Shown here: piece after piece, positions 26,055-35,562 of the stretch
Position numbering within the stretch: position 1 is the first letter of the stretch
How the letters are laid out: every line of letters begins with the position of its first letter
NCBI GenBank assembly: GCA_027532825.1
Contig: JAPZTL010000001.1
Span: 52,825-116,824, forward strand
DNA: 64,000 nt
DNA from: Silanimonas sp021297925
GTDB taxonomy: Bacteria; Pseudomonadota; Gammaproteobacteria; Xanthomonadales; Xanthomonadaceae
Direction: 5' to 3'
Position numbers and translations under genes: made by a program
Notes under the pieces: model-generated
The model's input: the letters and a program-made list of their open reading frames with translations, nothing else
Databases searched by the model: none
What the model was told of the DNA's origin: nothing

Positions 26055-28121
26055 GTGCCCGTGATCCATCGCCCCGTGCTCCGAGCGTCGCTGCTGCTGG
26101 CCCCCCTGCTGCCGGCCCTTCTCGCCCCGACCGCGACCGCCCGCGCCCCGTCGCCGGCCGTGCTCGACCGCGTCGAGGTCACCACCCGACTGCCCGAGGA
26201 CCCGCGGCGCCGCGCCGAGGCCGTCGCCCGCCTCGACGCCCGCGCCCTCGACCGCATCGCGCCGGCCCACGCGAACGAAGCGCTGGCGCGCATTCCCGGC
26301 GCCTGGGCCAGCCGCGGCAGCGGGCAGGAGCAGCTGCTCGCCCTGCGTTCGCCGGTGCTGACCGGGCCGGGCGCCTGTGGCGCCTTCCTCGTGCTGGACG
26401 ATGGCGTGCCGATCCGGCCGGCCGGGTTCTGCAACGTCAACCAGCTGTCCGAGCTGAACCTCGCGCAGGCCGGACGCGTCGAAGTCCTGCGCGGGCCCGG
26501 CAGCGCCGTGCACGGCAGCAACGCGTTGCATGGCGTCGTGGCGGTGCAGCCGCGACGGCCCGGTGACGGCGACACGCTTCGACTCGAAACCGGCAGCGAC
26601 GCGTTCCGGCGTCTCCAGGTCGGCCTCGATCGGCCGCACGCGCGACTCGACGCGCATCGCACGGAGGCCGGGAGTTTCCGCGCCGACGAGGGCTATCGCC
26701 TCGTGCAGGCCACCGCGCAATGGCAGGCCCGCGATGACACCCGGCTCGCGTTGTCGACGCACCGCCTCGACCAGGAGACCGCCGGCTTCGTCGTCGGCGA
26801 CGGGGCGTGGCGCGACGCGCGACGCCGGTCGAACGCGAACCCCGAGGCCTTCCGCGATGCGCGGGCGACACGGCTGGTGCTGCACCACGAACAGACCGTC
26901 GGCGACGCGACCCTGCTGCTGCGGCCCTACGCCCGCGACGAGTCGCAGACCTTCCTGCAGCATTTCGTGCTCGGCCAGCCGCTCGAAGAGAACGGCAGCC
27001 GCAGCCTCGGCGTGCAGACGCTGTGGCAGCTCGGCGGCTGGCGCGCCGGCCTCGACGTCGAAACCGCCGAGGGCCGGCTGCGGCAGACGCAAGCCCGGCC
27101 GCTGGCCTCGGGCACGGCCGCGCAGATCGCGATCCGACCGGCCGGTCGCCACTACGACTACACGGTGGCGATGCGGCAGGCGGCGGTCTTCGCCGAGCAC
27201 CAGTGGGACGCGGCCGGCGCCACGTGGACGGCCGGCGCGCGCCTGGAGCGCCTCGGCTACCGCCACGACAACCGGATGCGCGAGGGCAACACCGCCGAGG
27301 ACGGGACGCCCTGCGGCTTCGGCGGCTGCCTCTACCTGCGGTCCGGCGACCGCCGCGACGCCTTCGTCGGCCGCGGCGTCCAGCTCGGCGTCATGCGCCC
27401 CTTGGACGGCGGCTGGTCGGTGGGTGGCCGGGCGGCGCGGGCCTTCCGCTTCCCGCAGACCACGGAGCTCTACCGCCTGCAGCGCGGGCAGTCCGTCGAC
27501 GGTTTCCGCACCGAGCGCGCGGACAGCCTCGAGGCCGTGCTTCGCCATGCCGGCCGTCGCCTCGCCGTCGACGCGACGGCCTACGCGATGCGCAAGGACG
27601 ACGCGATCCTGCGCGATGCGAACGGGCTCTCGGTGCCCGCGGCCTCGACCCGCCACCGCGGCGTCGAACTCGCCGCGCGCTGGACGCCGCGCGCCGACGC
27701 ATGGCTGGAGGGCCAGGTCGCGTGGAGCGACCAGCGCTACGCCTTCGACCGCGTGCTCGCCGGGAACGAGGTGATCCGCCGCGGCGCCCGCATCGACACC
27801 GCCCCGGAGTGGCTCGGCGGCGTGCGCGCCGGCATCGAGCGCTTCGGCACGACCCTCGAGCTCGAGGGCGTCTGGCAGGGCGCCTACTGGATCGACGCGG
27901 CGAACACCCGCCGCTATCCCGGGCACGGGCTGTGGCACCTGCGCGCCGCCCGACCGCTGCGCGGCGGGTGGACCCTCGACCTGCGGCTGATGAACCTCGC
28001 CGACCGTCGCTACGCCGAACGCGTCGACCTCGCCTTCGGCGATGTCCGCAGCTTTCCCGGCGCGGGACGTCAGGTGTTCCTCGGCCTCGGCTGGGCGGGG
28101 GCGGGGCAGGCCGACCGCTAG
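26055..28121 (+). CDS. TonB-dependent outer membrane receptor
   Basis: The 688-residue protein begins at a GTG with a hydrophobic signal peptide, then LDRVEVTTR, a TonB-box-like segment. A plug domain follows (ANEALARIPGAWASRGSG, VLDDGVPIRPAGFCNVNQLS, GRVEVLRGPGSAVHGSNALHG). The remainder is a beta-barrel ending with an aromatic C-terminal strand. Two plug cysteines (GPGACGAF, GFCNV) are notable. It imports a metal chelate or cofactor across the outer membrane; which one is not determinable. Confidence 0.9.
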   Translation: MPVIHRPVLRASLLLAPLLPALLAPTATARAPSPAVLDRVEVTTRLPEDPRRRAEAVARLDARALDRIAPAHANEALARIPGAWASRGSGQEQLLALRSPVLTGPGACGAFLVLDDGVPIRPAGFCNVNQLSELNLAQAGRVEVLRGPGSAVHGSNALHGVVAVQPRRPGDGDTLRLETGSDAFRRLQVGLDRPHARLDAHRTEAGSFRADEGYRLVQATAQWQARDDTRLALSTHRLDQETAGFVVGDGAWRDARRRSNANPEAFRDARATRLVLHHEQTVGDATLLLRPYARDESQTFLQHFVLGQPLEENGSRSLGVQTLWQLGGWRAGLDVETAEGRLRQTQARPLASGTAAQIAIRPAGRHYDYTVAMRQAAVFAEHQWDAAGATWTAGARLERLGYRHDNRMREGNTAEDGTPCGFGGCLYLRSGDRRDAFVGRGVQLGVMRPLDGGWSVGGRAARAFRFPQTTELYRLQRGQSVDGFRTERADSLEAVLRHAGRRLAVDATAYAMRKDDAILRDANGLSVPAASTRHRGVELAARWTPRADAWLEGQVAWSDQRYAFDRVLAGNEVIRRGARIDTAPEWLGGVRAGIERFGTTLELEGVWQGAYWIDAANTRRYPGHGLWHLRAARPLRGGWTLDLRLMNLADRRYAERVDLAFGDVRSFPGAGRQVFLGLGWAGAGQADR

Positions 28122-28130
28122 AATGCCGCC

Positions 28131-28760
28131 ATGACCGCGCCCCGCTCCCCGTTCGATGCCCTGAAGCCCTTGGCCGGGCGACTGCTCGAGACCGCCTTGA
28201 ACCGCGCGCTGGCGCTCGACCCCGACACCCGCCGCGCGATCGCGGGGCTCGACGGGCAGCGCCTGCGCCTCGACCTCGAAGCCCCGCCGCTCGCCATGGA
28301 ACTGGCCGTGCAGGGCGAGGCGCTGCGCGTCGGTCCGCCGCAGGACGCGGAACCCGACCTCGCCGTGCGCGCCGGGCTCGGGGCGCTGCTGGGCCAGCTG
28401 CCCTTCCTCAAGGGGCCGGGCACGCCGGTCGGCAAGGTGCGGATCAGCGGCGATGCCGAACTCGCACGCCGCCTGCAGCACCTGGCCGCCGGCTTCGATC
28501 CGGACTGGGAGCGGCCGTTCGCGGAAACGCTGGGACCGGTGCTCGGCCCGCAGGTCGCGCGCGCGCTGCGCGAGGCGCTGCGCGGGGCCCGCGAGCAGGC
28601 GGGCCATCTGGCGAAGAGCACCGCCGAGTACCTGACCGAGGAATCCCGCGACGTGGTCCCCGCCGCCGAGCAGCAGGCCTTCGGCGAGGACGTTGACGCC
28701 ATGCGCGACGCCGTCGAACGCCTCGCCGCGCGCATCGCCCGGCTCGAGGGCCGCGCGTGA
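28131..28760 (+). CDS. ubiJ: Ubiquinone biosynthesis accessory factor UbiJ
   Basis: The 209-residue protein has an SCP2-like lipid-binding region (LRLDLEAPPLAMELAVQG through GKVRISGDAELARRL) and a C-terminal helix ending RDAVERLAARIARLEGRA, the UbiJ layout. UbiJ is a lipid-binding scaffold of the soluble ubiquinone biosynthesis metabolon. The stop overlaps the ubiB GTG start by 4 bp. The usual upstream ubiE is replaced here by a TonB receptor gene. Confidence 0.9.
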   Translation: MTAPRSPFDALKPLAGRLLETALNRALALDPDTRRAIAGLDGQRLRLDLEAPPLAMELAVQGEALRVGPPQDAEPDLAVRAGLGALLGQLPFLKGPGTPVGKVRISGDAELARRLQHLAAGFDPDWERPFAETLGPVLGPQVARALREALRGAREQAGHLAKSTAEYLTEESRDVVPAAEQQAFGEDVDAMRDAVERLAARIARLEGRA

Positions 28761-30424
28761 TCGCCGCCCCGCTGCGCGCGCTGCGCATCGTCCGCGTGCT
28801 GTTCAAGCACCGGCTCGACGCGCTGCTCGACGGCACGCCCTTCGCGCGCCTGCGCTGGCTGCTGCGGCCGCTGGGCGGGGGCACCTCGGCCACCCCGCGC
28901 GGCGAGCGCCTCCGCGCCGCGCTGGAGGAACTGGGGCCCATCTTCGTGAAGTTCGGGCAGATCCTGAGCACGCGCCGCGACTTGCTGCCGCCCGACGTGG
29001 CCGACGCACTGGCCCTGTTGCGCGACCGCGTGCAGCCCTTCGACGGCTCGGAGGCCCGGCGCATCGTCGAGGCCCAGCTCGGCCGCCCGATCGATGCGCT
29101 GTACGCCGAGTTCGACGAGGCCCCGCTGGCCTCCGCCTCCATCGCCCAGGTGCACGCCGCCCGCCTGCGCAACGCCGACGGCAGCGCCGGCCGCGCCGTG
29201 GTGGTGAAGGTGGTGCGGCCCGGCATCGACGCGCAGATCGACGCCGACCTGCGCCTTCTGAAGGCGCTGGCCGAGGTCGCCGCGAAGACGCACCCCCGCG
29301 CCGACAAGATCCGCCCGCACGACGTGGTCGCCGAGATCGAGACGACGCTGCGCGGCGAGCTCGACCTGCAGCGCGAAGGCGCGAATGCCTCGGTGCTGCG
29401 CCGGCTCTGGCTCGGCAGCGACGACCTCTACGTGCCCGAGGTGTTCTGGACGCACTCGCACGAGCGCGTGCTGACGCTGGAGCGCGTGACCGGCATTCCC
29501 TCCGACGACATCGTGGCGCTTGAAGCCGCCGGCATCTCGCGCGCCACGCTCGCGGCCAAGGGCGTGCGCGTGTTCTACCAGCAGGTGTTCCGCGACAACT
29601 TCTTCCACGCCGACGCCCACGCCGGCAACATCTGGGTCGACGATGACCCCGCGCGCCGCGACAACCCGCGCTTCATCGCGCTGGACTTCGGGATCATGGG
29701 CCAGCTCTCGGGCACCGACCAGTACTACCTCGCCGAGAACTTCATGGCGATCTTCGTGCGCGACTACCGGCGGATCGCCGAGCTTCACGTCGAAGCCGGC
29801 TGGATGCCGTCGCACCTCCGCCTCGACGATCTCGAAGCGGCGACGCGGGCGGTCTGCGAGCCCTACTTCACCCGCCCGCTGGCCGAGATCTCGCTCGGCG
29901 AGGTGCTGGTGAAGCTGTTCAAGACCGCGCAGCAATACGAGCTGACCCTGCAGCCGCAGCTGATCCTGCTGCAGAAGACGCTGCTCAACATCGAGGGCGT
30001 GGCCCGCCACCTCGACCCGAAGCTCGACATCTGGTCGGTCGCCCAGCCGGTGCTCACCGACATCCTGAAGAAGCGCTACAGCGCGGCGTGGCTGGGCGAG
30101 GAATTCAAGAAGCGCCTGCCCGAGATCATCACCCGCGCGCCGGAATTCCCGCGCTTGATCCACGGCTTCCTCGCGCAACAAGTGGAAGGCCGGCACCGCA
30201 TCCGCATCGAATCGACCGACATCGCCGAGCTGGCGCGCATTTCGGCGATCAACCAGCGTGCGGCCGTCTACGCCATCCTCGGTGCGGGGCTGATGATCAC
30301 CGCGGCCGTGCTGTTCGGCTTCGATGCCGGCGGCCCGGCCTGGGGCGGCGTGCGCGCGGCGACGTGGATCGCCGGCGCTGGCGCGCTGGCCTGCTTCGTC
30401 GCCGCGTGGCCGCGGCGGCGATGA
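28757..30424 (+). CDS. ubiB: UbiB atypical kinase-like ATPase
   Basis: The 555-residue protein has the UbiB/ADCK signature KxGQ in FVKFGQILSTRRDLLP, the Ala-rich loop PLASASIAQVHAA, the Lys in VVVKVVRPG and a DFG motif in ALDFGIMGQLS. Two C-terminal transmembrane helices complete the family layout (about residues 500-550). It supports ubiquinone biosynthesis through ATPase activity and lipid handling at the membrane. It starts at a GTG overlapping the ubiJ stop and its stop overlaps the truC start by 4 bp. Confidence 0.94.
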   Translation: MIAAPLRALRIVRVLFKHRLDALLDGTPFARLRWLLRPLGGGTSATPRGERLRAALEELGPIFVKFGQILSTRRDLLPPDVADALALLRDRVQPFDGSEARRIVEAQLGRPIDALYAEFDEAPLASASIAQVHAARLRNADGSAGRAVVVKVVRPGIDAQIDADLRLLKALAEVAAKTHPRADKIRPHDVVAEIETTLRGELDLQREGANASVLRRLWLGSDDLYVPEVFWTHSHERVLTLERVTGIPSDDIVALEAAGISRATLAAKGVRVFYQQVFRDNFFHADAHAGNIWVDDDPARRDNPRFIALDFGIMGQLSGTDQYYLAENFMAIFVRDYRRIAELHVEAGWMPSHLRLDDLEAATRAVCEPYFTRPLAEISLGEVLVKLFKTAQQYELTLQPQLILLQKTLLNIEGVARHLDPKLDIWSVAQPVLTDILKKRYSAAWLGEEFKKRLPEIITRAPEFPRLIHGFLAQQVEGRHRIRIESTDIAELARISAINQRAAVYAILGAGLMITAAVLFGFDAGGPAWGGVRAATWIAGAGALACFVAAWPRRR

Positions 30425-31170
30425 GCGGCACCGACGCCCAACACACGCCCGACGACCTCGCAGTGCCGGTGCTGTACGCCGACGCGCAGCTCGCCGTCGT
30501 CGACAAGCCGGCACGCCTGATGGCGCACGACAGCGGCCTCGCCCGCGGCGAGAACGACTTCCTCGCCGACCGCCTGCGCGCGCAGTTCGGTCGGCCGGTG
30601 CACCTGATCCACCGCCTCGACCGCGCGACCTCGGGCTGCCTGCTGCTGGCCTTCGACAAGGACACGGCCCGCGCCTTGGGCGAACAGTTCATGACCCGCG
30701 CGGTCGAGAAGACCTACCTGGCGGTGTGTCGCGGCTGGCCGGAGCCGGCGGAGGGGATGATCGACCATCCGCTGGACGGCGGCCCCGGCAAGCCGGAGAA
30801 GAAGCCCGCGCAGACGGCCTACCGGGTGCTCGCCACCGGCGCGATGCCCTGGCCCTACGGCGAGCACGCCGAGTCGCGCTTCGCCCTCGTCGAGTGCACC
30901 CCGCACACCGGGCGCTTCCGGCAGATCCGCCGGCACTTGAAGCACATCCACCACCACCTGATCGGCGACACCAGCCACGGGGATGGCGCGCGCAACCGCA
31001 TGTTCCGCACGCACCTCGGCGTGCACCGGATGCTGCTGCACGCACGGCGGCTGTCCTTCACACACCCGGTCGACGGAAGGGCGTTGTCCGTGCAGGCATC
31101 GCTGGATTCCGAGTTCGCGAAGGCCTTGGCAGCGTTCGGTTGGGCCTCGCCCATCAAGGATGGCGCATAG
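30421..31170 (+). CDS. truC: tRNA pseudouridine synthase TruC (RluA family)
   Basis: The 249-residue protein has the RluA-family catalytic motif HLIHRLDRATSGCLL with the active-site Asp, plus YADAQLAVVDKPARLMAH, the GRFRQIRRHLKHI motif II and an IGDTSHGDGARNR segment typical of TruC. TruC makes pseudouridine 65 in several tRNAs. It overlaps ubiB by 4 bp, completing a coupled ubiJ-ubiB-truC unit. Confidence 0.9.
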   Translation: MSGTDAQHTPDDLAVPVLYADAQLAVVDKPARLMAHDSGLARGENDFLADRLRAQFGRPVHLIHRLDRATSGCLLLAFDKDTARALGEQFMTRAVEKTYLAVCRGWPEPAEGMIDHPLDGGPGKPEKKPAQTAYRVLATGAMPWPYGEHAESRFALVECTPHTGRFRQIRRHLKHIHHHLIGDTSHGDGARNRMFRTHLGVHRMLLHARRLSFTHPVDGRALSVQASLDSEFAKALAAFGWASPIKDGA

Positions 31171-31203
31171 ATCCGGGACCGAGTCGCCCCCCAATCCCCG
31201 ACG

Positions 31204-33165
31204 TCAAACGACCGCCGCGCCAATCACTCGCCAAGTCCACAGCGTTGCGGTCAGCAGCAAGAGGGCGAAGGTGAACAGCGTGAAGGTCAGCTTCCGGAGG
31301 AAGCTGAAGCTCGTTCGAGTCCAAGCGGGTACCAGCATCGACAGCATGGCCAGCGATGCGGCGGCGACCCCCCAGCCGACCCCATGGGCCACCAGCATCA
31401 CCGGCATCGGATAGTTGCCCGAAAGACCAGCGGCACCGGCTTGCCCCAACGCAAGCATCACCGCCAACAGGCTGCCGACGAACGCCAGCGAACAAAGCGC
31501 TGATACGAACGCCACGCGGCCAACTACTGCATCGGCCGGGCCACCGCCACGAGCGCGCCCCAGTCTCCAGATTGTTCCGCCCAGCGTGGCTACCGCCAGC
31601 AATAGGCTTGTGCCGAGGGCGACGAACAGCCACACGGGCGCCGCCAATCCTCCAACCCGCTCGAAGCTGTGCACGCCGCTGCCGTCGGCGAACGCCACGA
31701 CGCCACCGTCGGTCCCACGAATCAGCGCGAGTCGCTGGCCGAACGCCGACTCGAACAGGTCCTCGCCGATGCGCCGATACTCACCGCCACGGAACGCCAG
31801 GGTCTTGCTGTTGATGGCGCGCAACGTCACGCCATCGAAGGCACCGAAGATCGCCGCAAAACTGCTGACAACCCGGCGGTTGGACAAGTAGTCGCCCTCC
31901 GTTTCGGCGAGTGCCCCGGGCTCGCCGGCGTCGGCTGCCAACGCCGACGCGGGCGGCAGGGACTGCATGCGCTCCACGATCTGCTCGGGCAGTCGCTGCA
32001 CGAGGTTACGGGTGGCGGTGCTGCTCTGGCTGACGAATACGCCAAGCCCCAGCTCGGGAACAAGGACGAGGTTGGTCAGAAAGGTCCCGGTCGCACCGCC
32101 GTGACCGGTCAGCATCACGCCCCGGAAAGGGGTCTGGACGAAGCCATGGGTAAGGTCCGACGCGTCCGCACGGTCGCGGTAAGGGCGTGTCCAGACCAAG
32201 GCGTGGGTCTCCGCGGACAGCAGCCGGCGGCCATCGATCTCGCCAAGGCCCAGATGGAAGCGCATCCAGCGCGCCATGTCGGCGGCCGTGGTGGACATGC
32301 CTCCGGCGGGCCAATAGGCGCCGAGCTGCAGATCCCTTTCGGCCTTCAACACGTCCCCTTGGGCCGAGTAGCCATGCGCCAACCGCGCCTTATCGGCTCC
32401 ATCCCCACGTGTCGGCCCATTCCATCCGGTGTCACGCATGCCCAAGGGGTCCAGCAACTCTCGGCGGAGGAAGCTGCCGTAATCTTCACCGGCGACATCG
32501 GCCACGAGCTGGGCGGCCAGCGCCGAGCCCCAGTTCGAGTAGGACGTGCGTGAGCCGGGCGGATGGATCCGCTTGGGCTGGTGCGCCGCCAGCAACTCTG
32601 CGAGCGGCCGTTGGTCGTCATCGGCCACGCCGAAGACCTGGAAGCTGTCTTCGAAGCCAGCACGATGCGCCATCAGCTGACGCATCGTCACGGGCTCATC
32701 GAAGGCCGGTGACACCTTGAAGGACTTCAGGTACCGGTTGACGTCGGCATCGAGATCGAGCTGGCCGCGATCGACCAGCAGCAAGGCCGCCGTCCACACG
32801 AAGGTCTTCGACACCGAGCCGATGCGGAACCGGCTCTGGCTCGGGTCGACCGGCGCGAGTGCGCCGAGATCCGCATGGCCGTAGCCGCGGAGCAGGGTGG
32901 GCGCGCCCCCCCGCACCACGGCGAGAGTGACGCCGGGCAGCACATGCTCGCGGCGCAAGCCTTCGACCAGCCCGTCGACGTACTCAGCCAGCGGGTCGGC
33001 CGACACTGGCCCCAGCGGACCGGCCCTCTGCAAGGCGCTTGGGCCCGTGAACGGGATGGGCGAGGCGGGTGGCGAGGCGGGTGGCGAGGCAGGTGGCGAG
33101 TCGGTTTCCTGCGCCCCCAGCGGCATGGCAAGCACGAACACCAAGCAAAGGAACCATCGGCACAT
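31204..33165 (-). CDS. Secreted/membrane-anchored beta-lactamase-family serine hydrolase with four C-terminal helices
   Basis: The 653-residue protein has a signal peptide (MCRWFLCLVFVLAMPLGAQ), then a repetitive PPAS linker, a class C beta-lactamase/peptidase domain with SVSKTF (SxxK) and a Tyr motif in TSYSNWG, and finally about four transmembrane helices in the last 170 residues. The membrane tail places the catalytic domain in the periplasm. The start at 33165 is chosen because the upstream open frame is unrelated Gly/Arg-rich sequence. The substrate is unknown. Confidence 0.85.
   Translation of the reverse strand: MCRWFLCLVFVLAMPLGAQETDSPPASPPASPPASPIPFTGPSALQRAGPLGPVSADPLAEYVDGLVEGLRREHVLPGVTLAVVRGGAPTLLRGYGHADLGALAPVDPSQSRFRIGSVSKTFVWTAALLLVDRGQLDLDADVNRYLKSFKVSPAFDEPVTMRQLMAHRAGFEDSFQVFGVADDDQRPLAELLAAHQPKRIHPPGSRTSYSNWGSALAAQLVADVAGEDYGSFLRRELLDPLGMRDTGWNGPTRGDGADKARLAHGYSAQGDVLKAERDLQLGAYWPAGGMSTTAADMARWMRFHLGLGEIDGRRLLSAETHALVWTRPYRDRADASDLTHGFVQTPFRGVMLTGHGGATGTFLTNLVLVPELGLGVFVSQSSTATRNLVQRLPEQIVERMQSLPPASALAADAGEPGALAETEGDYLSNRRVVSSFAAIFGAFDGVTLRAINSKTLAFRGGEYRRIGEDLFESAFGQRLALIRGTDGGVVAFADGSGVHSFERVGGLAAPVWLFVALGTSLLLAVATLGGTIWRLGRARGGGPADAVVGRVAFVSALCSLAFVGSLLAVMLALGQAGAAGLSGNYPMPVMLVAHGVGWGVAAASLAMLSMLVPAWTRTSFSFLRKLTFTLFTFALLLLTATLWTWRVIGAAVV
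33062..33097 (-). repeat. Three tandem 12-bp units coding a PPAS linker
   Basis: Units at 33062, 33074 and 33086 read GAGGCGGGTGGC with a single substitution in the third. They encode the repeating Pro-Pro-Ala-Ser linker between signal peptide and catalytic domain, and are a likely site of length variation between strains. Confidence 0.85.
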
Positions 33166-33263
33166 CGTTCGTCGTCCGATCGGGGCACGGACCCACGCTA
33201 TCAGACCGCACGCGTTTTGCGGCCTAGCGTCCGTCGTCTGCGAGCGATCGGCCCCGGCGGGGC

Positions 33264-34550
33264 TCAGCGCTCGACGATGGCGGTCACGCCCATGCCGCCG
33301 GCCGTGCACACCGAGATCAACACTCGGCCCGAGCCCTTCTGCTTGAGCAGCTTCGCCGCCGTGGCGACGATGCGCGCGCCGGTGGCGGCAAACGGGTGGC
33401 CCAACGCCAGGGAACTGCCCACCACGTTGAGCTTGCTGCGGTCGATCGACCCAAGCGGCGCGTCGAGGCCGAGCTTTTCCTTGCAGAACTCCGCCGACTC
33501 CCAGGCCTTCAGCGTGCACAGCACCTGCGCGGCGAAAGCCTCGTGGATCTCGTAGAAGTCGAAGTCCTGCAGGGTCAGGCCGTTCCGCTTCAGCAGCTGC
33601 ACCACCGCCCAGGCCGGCGCCATCAGCAGGCCGTCGCCGTGCACGAAGTCGACCGCCGCCACCTGCGCGTCGCGCAGGTAGGCCTGCACTTCGAGGCCAC
33701 GCGCCGCCGCCCACTCTTCCGAGGCGAGCAGGCAGGCCGAGGCGCCGTCGGTGAGCGGCGTCGAATTGCCGGCGGTGAGCGTGCCCTTGCCCGAAGTCTT
33801 GTCGAAGGCGGGCTTCAGCGTGGCGAGCTTATCGACCGTCGTTTCCGGGCGGAGGATGTTGTCGCGGTCGACGCCGCGGAACGGCACCACGAGGTCGGCG
33901 TAGAAGCCGTCGGCATAAGCCTTGGCCGCCTTGGCGTGCGATTCGTAGGCCAGCTGGTCCTGCTCGGCGCGGGTGACGCCCCATTCCTTGGCCATGATCT
34001 CGCAGCTCTCGCCCATGCTCTTGCCCGTGCGCGGCTCGGCCACGCCGGGGAACTCCGGCGCCAGCTCCTTGAACGAGAAGCCCTTCAGCAGGGCCTTGAT
34101 CCGATCGACCGGGGTCTTGGCCATGTTCATGTCGAGCAGGCGGCGACGGAAGCCCTTGCTGTGCACGATCGGCACGTCCGACGTGGTGTCGGAGCCACCG
34201 CCGATGCCGGCCTCGATCTGCCCCAGCGCGATCTTGTTCGCCACCGTGATCACGGTGTCGAGCGAGGTGCCGCAGGCGCGCTGCAGGGTGACGCCTGGCG
34301 TGTAGGGCGACAGGCCCGATGAGAGCGCCGCTTCGCGGCCGATGTTCCAGTCGCTCGAGTGCTTGAGCACCGCACCCATCGCCACTTCGCCGAGCTGCAC
34401 ACCGTGCAGGCCGAACTTCTCGACGACGGCGCCGACCGCCTTGATCGACAGGCCGAGGTTGCCGACGTCGTAGTAGGCGGTGTTGTTGCGGCAGAACGGG
34501 ATGCGCTGGCCACCGAGGATGGCGACGCGACGGGCGGGGCGGACGGTCAT
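33264..34550 (-). CDS. Acetyl-CoA acyltransferase (thiolase), FadI-like
   Basis: The 428-residue thiolase has the acyl-carrying Cys in LQRACGTSLDT, the EIHEAFAAQ catalytic His region, GHPFAATGARIV and the final CTAGGMG with the second Cys. Length and layout resemble FadI-type enzymes of fatty acid beta-oxidation, which cleave 3-ketoacyl-CoA. No paired FadJ gene is adjacent. With the acyl-CoA synthetase at the left end it could contribute to fatty acid degradation. Confidence 0.92.
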   Translation of the reverse strand: MTVRPARRVAILGGQRIPFCRNNTAYYDVGNLGLSIKAVGAVVEKFGLHGVQLGEVAMGAVLKHSSDWNIGREAALSSGLSPYTPGVTLQRACGTSLDTVITVANKIALGQIEAGIGGGSDTTSDVPIVHSKGFRRRLLDMNMAKTPVDRIKALLKGFSFKELAPEFPGVAEPRTGKSMGESCEIMAKEWGVTRAEQDQLAYESHAKAAKAYADGFYADLVVPFRGVDRDNILRPETTVDKLATLKPAFDKTSGKGTLTAGNSTPLTDGASACLLASEEWAAARGLEVQAYLRDAQVAAVDFVHGDGLLMAPAWAVVQLLKRNGLTLQDFDFYEIHEAFAAQVLCTLKAWESAEFCKEKLGLDAPLGSIDRSKLNVVGSSLALGHPFAATGARIVATAAKLLKQKGSGRVLISVCTAGGMGVTAIVER

Positions 34551-34571
34551 GGGCTGGGACTCCGGGGTGGA

Positions 34572-35504
34572 TCAGGCCGCCTGCGGCGACCAGAGCTGGG
34601 GCTGGCGGCGCCAGACGGCCTCCAGCCAGGCGACGAACATCGGCACGTCCGGCCCGGCGCCGGGCAGGGCGCGCCAGCGGGCGAGCATGGTGGCCGGGTG
34701 GACGCCTTCGATCAGGACCTCGCAGGCCTCCGCGAACAGGCGGGTCCACAGCGGCGAATAGGCGATGGCGGCGCGCGCGGCCTCGCAGCGGGCGCGCTCG
34801 GCGGCCAGCGCGGCGGCGTCGCCGTCGGGGCGTCGGACGACCATCTGCACCCAGGGCGAATCCGCGTGCTCGAACACCAGCTCGAGGCCCGCGTGCTGCA
34901 CGTACAGGCGCAGTTCCTCGGGCGTGCAGAACTGGTTGCGGGCGACGTCCTTGCGGCCGGCGGCGGGGCGGCGGCCGATCTCGTCGACCTCGTAGGCGAA
35001 GCGGCGCCAGCCGACCGGATGCGCGAGGTTCCAGTGGTCGAAGTGGAACAGGCCGCCGGGGCGCAGCACGCGCGCGACCTCGCGCAGCGAGAGGACCATG
35101 TCCTCCTTGTCCATGTGGATGTAGACGGCGACGCACCAGCCCTTGTCCATGGACGCGTCGGCCATCGGCAGGCGGGCGCCGTCGAGGGCGAGGGCGGTGG
35201 CTCCGGGCACGCCCGCGACGCGCTGGCGGGCCAGCGCGGCCATGTTGTCGGCAATGTCGAGGCCGGTCCACGAGGCCACTTCCGGGGCCAGCTGGGCGCC
35301 AAGCCGACCGACGCCGCAGCCGATCTCGAAGGCGTGTTCGCCCGGCGCGGGCCGAAGCGCGGCGCGAAGCTGGGCCGCCGTGTAGGCGCCGGTGAGGGCC
35401 AGCACGGCCTCGTCGGCGCTGCCGTCCACGGCCAGCATGCCGTCGGCGAGCGTGGTGGACCGCGCGTTCCAGGTGGCCTTGTAACTGTCGTCGGCGGCGT
35501 CCAC
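34572..35504 (-). CDS. Class I SAM-dependent methyltransferase
   Basis: The 310-residue protein has the Rossmann methyltransferase motif I in FEIGCGVGRLG, the acidic LDIADNM loop, LALDGARLPMADASMDKG and LREVARVLRPGGLFHFDHW. The C-terminal 120 residues extend beyond the core fold. The start is a GTG at 35504. The substrate cannot be read from sequence. It lies downstream of and divergent from the unknown gene at 35563. Confidence 0.85.
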   Translation of the reverse strand: MDAADDSYKATWNARSTTLADGMLAVDGSADEAVLALTGAYTAAQLRAALRPAPGEHAFEIGCGVGRLGAQLAPEVASWTGLDIADNMAALARQRVAGVPGATALALDGARLPMADASMDKGWCVAVYIHMDKEDMVLSLREVARVLRPGGLFHFDHWNLAHPVGWRRFAYEVDEIGRRPAAGRKDVARNQFCTPEELRLYVQHAGLELVFEHADSPWVQMVVRRPDGDAAALAAERARCEAARAAIAYSPLWTRLFAEACEVLIEGVHPATMLARWRALPGAGPDVPMFVAWLEAVWRRQPQLWSPQAA

Positions 35505-35562
35505 GGGATAGGCCAGGTGAGGGACGCGCTAGGATAGACGCCTCTCGCCCGGGTCCCAAGCG

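Noticed and set aside
24693..28607. 1304-codon minus-strand open frame opposite the TonB receptor and ubiJ
   Set aside because: It is low-complexity and covers several recognisable genes on both strands.
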